Assembly (NCBI GenBank): GCA_050014595.1
Contig: JBEKDA010000013.1
Location: forward strand, 1 to 64,000
Reading direction: 5' to 3'
From: PALSA-129 sp050014595
GTDB taxonomy: Bacteria; Acidobacteriota; Terriglobia; Bryobacterales; Bryobacteraceae
Length of the DNA stretch: 64,000 nt
Part shown: positions 58,483-64,000 of the stretch, piece after piece
How positions within the stretch are numbered: the stretch's first letter is position 1
Layout of the letters: every line of letters starts with the position of its first letter
Program-made: the position numbers and the translations under genes
The notes under the pieces: model-generated
Seen by the model: only the letters and a program-made list of their open reading frames with translations
Told to the model about the DNA's origin: nothing
Databases searched by the model: none

Positions 58483-59113
58483 GGCCGCTCACAATCCGCC
58501 AGACCGCGCGTTCGATGGTGTCGATATCGGTGCGGCCGTCGACGATCTTGACGCGTTCCGGCTCGGCGGCGGCCAGGGCGTGGTAGGCATCCCAGACGGC
58601 GCGGTGGAATTCGATGGATTCGTCATCCAGGCGGGTTTCGCAGTGCGGGGCGGCGGCGTTGCGGGCGCGGGCGCGGGCCAGGCTGGACTCGGCATCGACG
58701 TCGACGAGCAGAGTGAGATCGGGCTTGAGGCCGCGGCAGGCGATGCGTTCGAGCGCGGCTACGGCGTCGGGGCCGAGGTTGCGCCCGCCGCCCTGGTAAA
58801 CCAGCGAGGAATCGGTGAAGCGGTCGGAGAGCACGATTTCGCCGCGTGCCAGGGCGGGCGCGATCCACTCATCCACGTTCTGCGCGCGGGAAGCGAAGTA
58901 GAGCAGGATTTCGGTGACCGGGCTGAGTTCCTGGTTGGCGGCATCCAGCAGGATGCGCCGGATTTTCATGGCGATGGGCGGCCCGCCCGGCTCTGCGGTT
59001 TCGAGCACGGTGCGGCCCATCGAGCGGAGCCGGGCGGCCAGGCGGTGCATCTGGGTGGTTTTGCCGGAGCCGTCCATGCCTTCGAAAGTGATGAAGAGGG
59101 GCTTGTGATTCAC
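58475..59113 (-). CDS. tmk: thymidylate kinase
   Basis: 212 residues from GTG. It phosphorylates dTMP to dTDP. P-loop FITFEGMDGSGKTTQMHRLA, then EPGG in LETAEPGGPPIAMKIR, the DR motif in VLSDRFTDSSLVYQGGGRNL and the LID region SLARARARNA. Length is that of bacterial Tmk. The GTG at 59113 is the first start that gives the family N-terminus (VNHKPLFITFEG). Precedes and overlaps holB on the minus strand. Confidence 0.93.
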   Translation of the reverse strand: MNHKPLFITFEGMDGSGKTTQMHRLAARLRSMGRTVLETAEPGGPPIAMKIRRILLDAANQELSPVTEILLYFASRAQNVDEWIAPALARGEIVLSDRFTDSSLVYQGGGRNLGPDAVAALERIACRGLKPDLTLLVDVDAESSLARARARNAAAPHCETRLDDESIEFHRAVWDAYHALAAAEPERVKIVDGRTDIDTIERAVWRIVSGHV

Positions 59114-59366
59114 GTGAAGACCTATTGTAACGGGTGGACAGATGGCGGGAGCTAGAGGACGGCGTTGGCCGACGGCGCGTGTGCGGCTGGGCCGTGCGTT
59201 AGAATGAGGAAGGATGAGCAGGCGGGCAGAGAATTTCGCGACCCTGGCGGTTTGCCCCAATCGCACTGGCTGTCTGGGTCCCAATGTGGCGTTTTCCCTC
59301 TATTTTCAATATCTGGCGCCGTGGTCGCTCAAATGCAAGTGAGTGTCATCTAGTCGGAGATTGCAC

Positions 59367-60434
59367 ATGAATTTCGATCAAGCCCCCATGCTGGTGATCT
59401 GGGAAGCGACTCAAGCCTGCGACCTGGCGTGCGTGCATTGCCGGGCGTCGGCGCAATCCGAGCGGAATCCGCGCGAATTGACCACCGAGCAGGGATTTCG
59501 CCTGCTGGATGAGATCCGTTCCTTCGGCGAACCCCTGATGGTGTTTACAGGCGGCGATCCGCTGAAGCGGCCGGACCTGTTCGAATTGATCCGCTACGCC
59601 GTCAAGATCGGCCTGCGCACCAACGTGACGCCGAGCGCCACGCCGCTGCTCACGGCCAAGGCCATCGAAGGTTTCAAGGAAGCCGGCGTCACGCGCATGG
59701 CCATCAGCCTGGACGGGCCGGACGCGGCTTCGCACGACGATTTCCGCGGCATTCCGGGGACCTTTGAGACGGCCATGTTCGCGCTGCGCCACGCGCGCGA
59801 TATCGGCCTCGATACGCAGTTGCAGACTACCATCACGCGGCGCAACATGGCCCGCCTTTCCGAAATGGCGGACATCGCCAAAGAAGTGCGCACCAAGATG
59901 TGGAGCCTTTTTTTCCTCATCGTGACCGGCCGCGCGCTGGAGGGCGACGACCTGCTGGCGCCCGAGTACGAGCAGGTCTTCGAGTTCATGTACGAGCTCT
60001 CGAAAACCGCGGCGTTCGGCATCAAGACCACCGAAGCGATGCACTACCGGCGCTACGTGGCGCAGCGCATCAAAGCCGAGCACGGCGTCACCGAAAGCGA
60101 GGCCGCCAAAGGCGTGGCGTTCCGCACCGCGGGCGTGAGCGACGGCAAGGGCTTTGTGTTCGTTTCGCACCAGGGCGAGATTTTCCCGAGCGGATTCCTG
60201 CCCATCAGCGGCGGCAATGTGCTTCATGACTCGCTCACCGACGTGTACCGGAATTCCCCCTTGTTCAAGACGCTGCGCGATACCAGCCAGCGTGAAGGCA
60301 AGTGCGGAATCTGCGAATATCAAAAGGTGTGCGGCGGATCGCGCTCCCGGGCCTACGCTCTGACGGGCGACTACCTGGCCTCCGACCCGCGCTGTATTTA
60401 CCAGCCTCACATGGCCGACGCCCTGGCGGGCTGA
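59367..60434 (+). CDS. radical SAM/SPASM protein
   Basis: 355 residues. The radical SAM triad is in EATQACDLACVHCRASAQSE (CxxxCxxC), followed by PLMVFTGGDPLKRPDLFELI (GGDP) and MAISLDGPDAASHDDFRGIP. The C-terminal Cys set (KCGICEYQKVCGGSRSRAYA, then DPRC) marks a SPASM/Twitch-like auxiliary cluster. The pattern resembles TIGR04053-type proteins and also heme d1/AhbC-like enzymes. Substrate unknown; no peptide-modification cassette is adjacent. Followed by an intrinsic terminator, so monocistronic. CGGAG precedes the ATG. Confidence 0.88.
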   Translation: MNFDQAPMLVIWEATQACDLACVHCRASAQSERNPRELTTEQGFRLLDEIRSFGEPLMVFTGGDPLKRPDLFELIRYAVKIGLRTNVTPSATPLLTAKAIEGFKEAGVTRMAISLDGPDAASHDDFRGIPGTFETAMFALRHARDIGLDTQLQTTITRRNMARLSEMADIAKEVRTKMWSLFFLIVTGRALEGDDLLAPEYEQVFEFMYELSKTAAFGIKTTEAMHYRRYVAQRIKAEHGVTESEAAKGVAFRTAGVSDGKGFVFVSHQGEIFPSGFLPISGGNVLHDSLTDVYRNSPLFKTLRDTSQREGKCGICEYQKVCGGSRSRAYALTGDYLASDPRCIYQPHMADALAG

Positions 60435-60461
60435 CCTATAAGTTTGTAACGGGGAGCACGC

Positions 60462-60496
60462 CCCGCGCCGTATCCTCCGAGCGGCGCGGGTTTTTT
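60462..60496 (+). terminator. rho-independent terminator
   Basis: CCCGCGCCG (60462-60470) pairs perfectly with CGGCGCGGG (60482-60490), loop of 11, then TTTTTT (60491-60496). It lies 28 nt after the radical SAM stop. It is the clearest intrinsic terminator in the window. Confidence 0.88.
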
Positions 60497-60574
60497 CATT
60501 GGCGAAAGACACCGGCGGCGAGACCGCCGGCGCTACCAGGCTTTGAGAATTGCCGCGAGTTATGATGGCTAGCA

Positions 60575-62218
60575 ATGCGCGTCGACTGGCGGGTGGTCGG
60601 GATCTGGGCCTGCTTTGTGGTGCGCCTGGCCTTCTATTCCTCCATGCTCCCGCTGTGGGAGGGCTACGACGAATGGGCCCACTTCTCGGTAGTCCGCCAC
60701 ATGGCCGTGAGCCATGAGGCCCTGGTCGGCCGCGACGCGCCGGTTCCGCGCGACGTCGAAGCTTCGCTCCAACTGGCCCCCGTGCCTTGGGAAATGCGCT
60801 ACCTCCCGCCGCCCTGGCTCACCCAGGACTCCTACTGGAGCCTCCCGGCGGAAATGCGCGCGCGCCGCGAAGCGGCCTTCCGCACGATACCGCGGGCCTG
60901 GAGCCGCGAGGCAGGCGACGGACCGTTCCGCACTTACGAAGCCCTGCAGCCGCCTCTCTACTATTGGATGATGGCGCCGGTCGAGCGCCTGCTCGGCGCG
61001 AGCAGTCTGGCCGTGCAGGTAATGACGCTGCGATGGCTTTCCGTGCTGCTGGCCTCCCTGGCGATTCCCCTGGTTTTCGCCGTGGGCCGCCTGGTGCTCG
61101 GCGAACCCCTGGCGCTGGGCTGCGCCGCGATTGTCGCGCTGATGCCCGGGGTGGCGCTCGACGTGGCGCGCGTCGGCAACGACGGCCTTTCCATCGTCCT
61201 GTTCTCACTGCTCGCGTGGCTGGCTGTCCGGATGGTGGCGCATGGCTGGGATCTGTGGCCGTCCGTCGGGCTGGGCTGTACGCTTGGCCTGGGCCTGCTG
61301 ACGAAGGCCTATTTCCTCACCGCGCTGCCGGCATTCGCTCTGTTGTGGCTATGGGAATTGCGCCGCGCCCGCGGGAGCAACCGCTCCCTTACGGTCGAGC
61401 GACAAGTCGCGGCTCGCAATCGGGAAGGCGGCCGCGCGGTGACGGTGCTGCATGGTCTGCTGGCGGCGGCCATCGGCGCTGCGATGGCCGGCTGGTGGTA
61501 CTTGCGCAACCTGCGACTCACGGGGACCCTGTCGGGATTGAGCGAGTCCATCACGATCGGCCATGCCGGTCCGGCAGCGATGATCAGGCAGGCCGTTTCC
61601 CTCAACTGGGCCAAAGCCATCGATGCGATTCTTTTTTCGCACCTCTACTTCGGCGGCTGGAGTTCGCTCACCGTGCGCAGTTGGATGTACCACGTGTTTT
61701 ATCTGGTCATCCCGCTGGCGGCGGTGGGTTTGCTGTGGAAGGCGCGCACGCGACAGACCGGGGCGCTGGGCGCGCTAGGCGTGCTTTACCTGGCTTTCTG
61801 GGCGGGGCAATGCTACAACGTCGTGCTGCTTTACATGAGCAAGGGGCTGGCGGGCTCGATGGGCTGGTATCTGGACGCGGTGGTGGCGGCGGAGGTGGTG
61901 CTGTCGGTGGCGGGCCTGCGCCGCATCCTGCCGGCCAAGGCCGCGCTGTTGTCGGGCGCTGTTCTGTTTGCGCTGCTCGACCTCTACAGTATGCATTTCG
62001 TGGCGATCCCGTACTACACCGGGATGATCCGGCACAAAGCCGGTGGCGCGGTGGCCGCGCTGCATCTGGCCGGCTTCCGGAGCGTGGGCCCCGCCGGCGC
62101 GCTGGCCCGCCTGACCGCTTTCAAATCCGTTGGCGGACCCGTGCTGCTGGTGCTCTGGCTGGGGTATCTGGCGGCCACGTTTTACCTGGTATGGAAGACC
62201 AGTCTGCAATCGGAATAG
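60575..62218 (+). CDS. GT-C-like multi-helix membrane protein
   Basis: 547 residues with about twelve helices. The first large loop has SMLPLWEGYDEWAHFSVVRH (acidic DE pair near the N-terminus), a long segment to residue 125 (GPFRTYEALQPPLYYWMMAP, with the PPLYY pattern), and RVGNDGLSIVLFSLLAWLAV. This is the layout of GT-C transferases that use a lipid-linked sugar (DUF2142/ArnT-like). Substrate and acceptor unknown. TATGAT ends 8 nt before the ATG and no Shine-Dalgarno is seen. Follows the terminator, so transcribed on its own. Confidence 0.72.
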   Translation: MRVDWRVVGIWACFVVRLAFYSSMLPLWEGYDEWAHFSVVRHMAVSHEALVGRDAPVPRDVEASLQLAPVPWEMRYLPPPWLTQDSYWSLPAEMRARREAAFRTIPRAWSREAGDGPFRTYEALQPPLYYWMMAPVERLLGASSLAVQVMTLRWLSVLLASLAIPLVFAVGRLVLGEPLALGCAAIVALMPGVALDVARVGNDGLSIVLFSLLAWLAVRMVAHGWDLWPSVGLGCTLGLGLLTKAYFLTALPAFALLWLWELRRARGSNRSLTVERQVAARNREGGRAVTVLHGLLAAAIGAAMAGWWYLRNLRLTGTLSGLSESITIGHAGPAAMIRQAVSLNWAKAIDAILFSHLYFGGWSSLTVRSWMYHVFYLVIPLAAVGLLWKARTRQTGALGALGVLYLAFWAGQCYNVVLLYMSKGLAGSMGWYLDAVVAAEVVLSVAGLRRILPAKAALLSGAVLFALLDLYSMHFVAIPYYTGMIRHKAGGAVAALHLAGFRSVGPAGALARLTAFKSVGGPVLLVLWLGYLAATFYLVWKTSLQSE

Positions 62219-62614
62219 CGCCCTAACCGGGTGGCTCGGCGAATGCGGGAAACCGCTCCCTCACGGGGCGCCCTCCGGGCCCGGCTCTGTCGCGGCGGGT
62301 TCTCGTGGCACGCCACTGGATCTTTTGGACGCAGTCGATTCCTCCGGCCACGGCGTTGCGGGCACGCTCGCCCCGCGCATCGGCGGGCGCTGACGATATG
62401 GGCCACCGGTTTGGGGCCGTTTCCGTGAAGGGCGGTATTCCGGGACAAATGGCACTGTAACTGCTGTGTTGAATGGTTCGGAGCGGCCGGTGCGTTCGCC
62501 GGGGTGTCCCGGCTCAGGCATTTCCCTCACCCTCAAAGGGGTGGGATAGCTCGGCAATGCTGTTTTATTGGGGTTGCGGCAACGAAAAATATGAGACGAT
62601 TCAGTGTGAAACTC
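62219..62614. other. intergenic stretch after the GT-C gene
   Basis: No supported gene. It includes GC-rich text around 62260-62400 that is open in several frames but has no family likeness. The sequence becomes AT-richer from about 62440 onward. Confidence 0.4.
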
Positions 62615-62644
62615 TTGACGCGGGGTGGTAGTGCGTGCTTAAAT
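62615..62644 (+). promoter_or_regulatory. upstream promoter P1 of the secreted-protein gene
   Basis: TTGACG (62615-62620), 18-nt spacer, TTAAAT (62639-62644). Five of six and four of six consensus bases. CTTGAC(A/G)CGGGG is common to this and the next promoter, so they may be a duplication. Confidence 0.4.
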
Positions 62645-62700
62645 CGGGCAAGACTAGTGTAGAATGAAGTTTCTGGCTGGTGGATGTACCGTCGAGTCCC

Positions 62701-62730
62701 TTGACACGGGGCTTAGCAATCAGTTATGAA
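62701..62730 (+). promoter_or_regulatory. promoter P2 of the secreted-protein gene
   Basis: TTGACA (62701-62706), 18-nt spacer, TATGAA (62725-62730). The -35 is perfect, the -10 four of six. Transcription would begin near 62737, leaving a leader of about 250 nt before the ATG at 62990. Confidence 0.5.
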
Positions 62731-62781
62731 TAGGTTTTACCGCGTCCGGTTGTAGTGTGCAATTTTGCGTTTGTAAGCTGT

Positions 62782-62829
62782 GGCACAGAAGAGACAAAAC
62801 AAAAGCCATGTGCCATGGGGAAAAGGCTT
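62782..62829 (+). ncRNA. possible pseudoknot in the leader (candidate cis-regulatory RNA)
   Basis: GGCACA (62782-62787) can pair with TGTGCC (62809-62814), and AAGCC (62803-62807) with GGCTT (62825-62829). The order is a-b-a'-b', an H-type pseudoknot with an A-rich 15-nt first loop. It is followed by further possible stems (CCGGCGTCCGG). Pairing is read by eye; no known riboswitch is matched with certainty. Distance to the ATG is about 160 nt. Confidence 0.3.
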
Positions 62830-62989
62830 CGGCAGTAAAATCCGGCGTCCGGCTTGGTGGCCGCTGGAAACTCTCCGCCCGACACGGAGAAATCCCGGGG
62901 TGAATTAAAGGTTTTGAGTTGAAGTTTGAGGCTCAGGTTGAAAGAGAATTTCAGCCGGTTCAATTTTCGCACTTTACAAGGAGAAGGAA

Positions 62990-64000
62990 ATGGCAGATTT
63001 TCGCAGATGGTTTATTGCGCTGGCAGTGCTGGCCCTGATGGCAGGCCTGGCAAGCGCGCAGGTCGGTCTCGCTGGCACTACTACGGCGGGATCACTCTTT
63101 TGCAGCGCTAACGCTGCATCAATCCCGCAGCTCCGCGCCGAAGGTTTCACGGAACTCACGGGGGATATTCTGATCAGTTGCACGGGCGGTCCGGCGTACG
63201 CCACGGGCGCAACCATTCCCATCACCGACATCACGGTGTACATGGCGCCCAACAGTCCCATCACCAGCCGGTTGTTCTCGAGCACCACCAATGTTTCCGA
63301 AGTGGCTCTGCTGATCGACGAGCCGGGTTCCGGGCTGGCCACCAGCGTTACCGGCCAGTACGGCCCGAAGGCTCCGCAGTCTCTGTGCACATCCAATGCC
63401 GGCTGCCAGGCATTCGTCGGCGTCGACGCGTCGGGGATTGCAGTGGCCGTTACCGCTGTGGGCGGCTCCACGGCTGCCCAGAACGTGTATCAGGGCTACC
63501 TGAACCAGGTTGGCGCCAACACGGTCACGTTCTATGGCGTTCCGGTGCTTCCGCCGGTCACCACGGGCCTTTCCCGCGTTTTCCGCATCACCAACCTTCG
63601 TTTCCCGGCCGTCGGGCTCGCCAATCAGGCGCCGGTTAACGCAACGATTTCGACCAGCCCGTCGACGGTCCTTCCGCTGGGTGCGGGCGGGACCGGGAGC
63701 AGTTTCCCGGTCGGCGTCGTGATCAGCCCTGGCCTGATTACCAGCAACGGCACGGTAACCTCCTTCTACCAGTGCAACTCCCAGACTACCGCCCTTTCGG
63801 ACACTCTGACATTTAAGGAGGGCTTCCCCACTGCGTTTAAGACGCGTGTCGTGCCATTGAACAACGTTCAGTATGGCGCCGAGCAAACCAATACCGCTTC
63901 ACCGTGGTTCCAGAACATCCCCGGCGGATTGTATGGCGGTTTCGCTTCGAACTCCGAATCCGGGCTCATCATCAGCACCGACGTCTCCGGCGGATCTACG
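62990..64000 (+). CDS. N-terminal part of a large secreted protein
   Basis: 337 residues are visible and the frame is open at the window edge. AAGGAGAAGG precedes the ATG. Signal peptide MADFRRWFIALAVLALMAGL then ASAQ, cleavage after SAQ. The mature part is beta-rich with repeats of Ser/Thr/Val/Gly and paired Cys (LFCSANAASIPQLR, LISCTGGPAYATG, CTSNAGCQAF). Proteins of this type, long with Ig-like modules, are common secreted proteins in Acidobacteria. It has a separate promoter region and a long leader, so it is probably regulated. Confidence 0.85.
   Translation, partial: MADFRRWFIALAVLALMAGLASAQVGLAGTTTAGSLFCSANAASIPQLRAEGFTELTGDILISCTGGPAYATGATIPITDITVYMAPNSPITSRLFSSTTNVSEVALLIDEPGSGLATSVTGQYGPKAPQSLCTSNAGCQAFVGVDASGIAVAVTAVGGSTAAQNVYQGYLNQVGANTVTFYGVPVLPPVTTGLSRVFRITNLRFPAVGLANQAPVNATISTSPSTVLPLGAGGTGSSFPVGVVISPGLITSNGTVTSFYQCNSQTTALSDTLTFKEGFPTAFKTRVVPLNNVQYGAEQTNTASPWFQNIPGGLYGGFASNSESGLIISTDVSGGST

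Noticed and set aside
63119..63886. Antisense frame opposite the secreted protein at the window end
   Set aside because: The plus strand has a Shine-Dalgarno, signal peptide and open frame to the edge; antisense has no motif.

Overview
The window is GC-rich bacterial chromosome and most likely comes from Acidobacteriota, of the Solibacter/Bryobacter type. This rests on the von Willebrand protein of the acidobacterial VWFA type (24502-25452), the Ser/Thr kinase fused to a TolB-like propeller, TIGR03067 and DUF3300 secreted proteins, DUF2760/Hsp70 genes, abundant short toxin-antitoxin genes and many dispersed intergenic hairpins. It is an inference from gene content; there is no rRNA or tRNA gene in the window to confirm it.

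Layout. 1-4.0 kb: the tail of an NtrC-type regulator, a secreted protein, two tandem paralogous His/Ala-rich small proteins, a histone-H1-like protein, a repeat-rich gap and an alpha/beta hydrolase. 4.1-11.4 kb: pcm, then a Tat-exported DMSO-reductase-like molybdoenzyme operon (A-B-C subunits), facing a three-gene operon of a lipoprotein, a membrane-anchored protein and a NapH/NosR-like iron-sulfur membrane protein. 11.5-15 kb: DHA2 drug transporter, uppS, and a winged-helix regulator with a membrane protein. 15.2-22.9 kb: DUF3300 protein with ten heptapeptide repeats, a MerR-TPR regulator and a DUF2760/Hsp70/Hsp70 cluster. 23-25.5 kb: small antitoxin/toxin genes and a VWA protein. 25.5-34.8 kb: envelope sugar region (GT2-GtrA, a GT-C enzyme, GH57, GT2, a plant-RGP-like protein, a GDP-mannose-3,5-epimerase-like protein).

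35-42.8 kb: S9 peptidase, GNAT remnant, PEP-CTERM protein, Tat-exported nitroreductase, flavin reductase, amidohydrolase and a decayed MFS gene. 42.8-47.2 kb: a tight four-gene unit of response regulator, outer-membrane barrel, cupredoxin and sensor kinase, which is the best candidate here for an undescribed system. 47.2-54 kb: antitoxin/PIN pair, DMT transporter, zinc-ribbon membrane protein, glpX, a 2-hydroxyacid dehydrogenase, TIGR03067 protein and aroA. 54-64 kb: Ser/Thr kinase-propeller, FlgO/TolB-N-like protein, holB, tmk, radical SAM/SPASM protein with an intrinsic terminator, a GT-C membrane protein, and a secreted protein that runs off the end behind a long leader with tandem promoters and a possible pseudoknot.

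Non-coding structure is notable. Two copies of a tandem-hairpin element sit at gene 3' ends with compensatory stem changes and supply the last codons and stop of neighbouring genes. A 37-bp sequence occurs twice in opposite orientation. Several genes have a TATAAT-like hexamer 6-10 nt before the start codon and no Shine-Dalgarno, suggesting leaderless transcripts. Four genes are visibly decayed or frameshifted (VOC fragment, IS-like hypothetical at 30.9 kb, GNAT, MFS).
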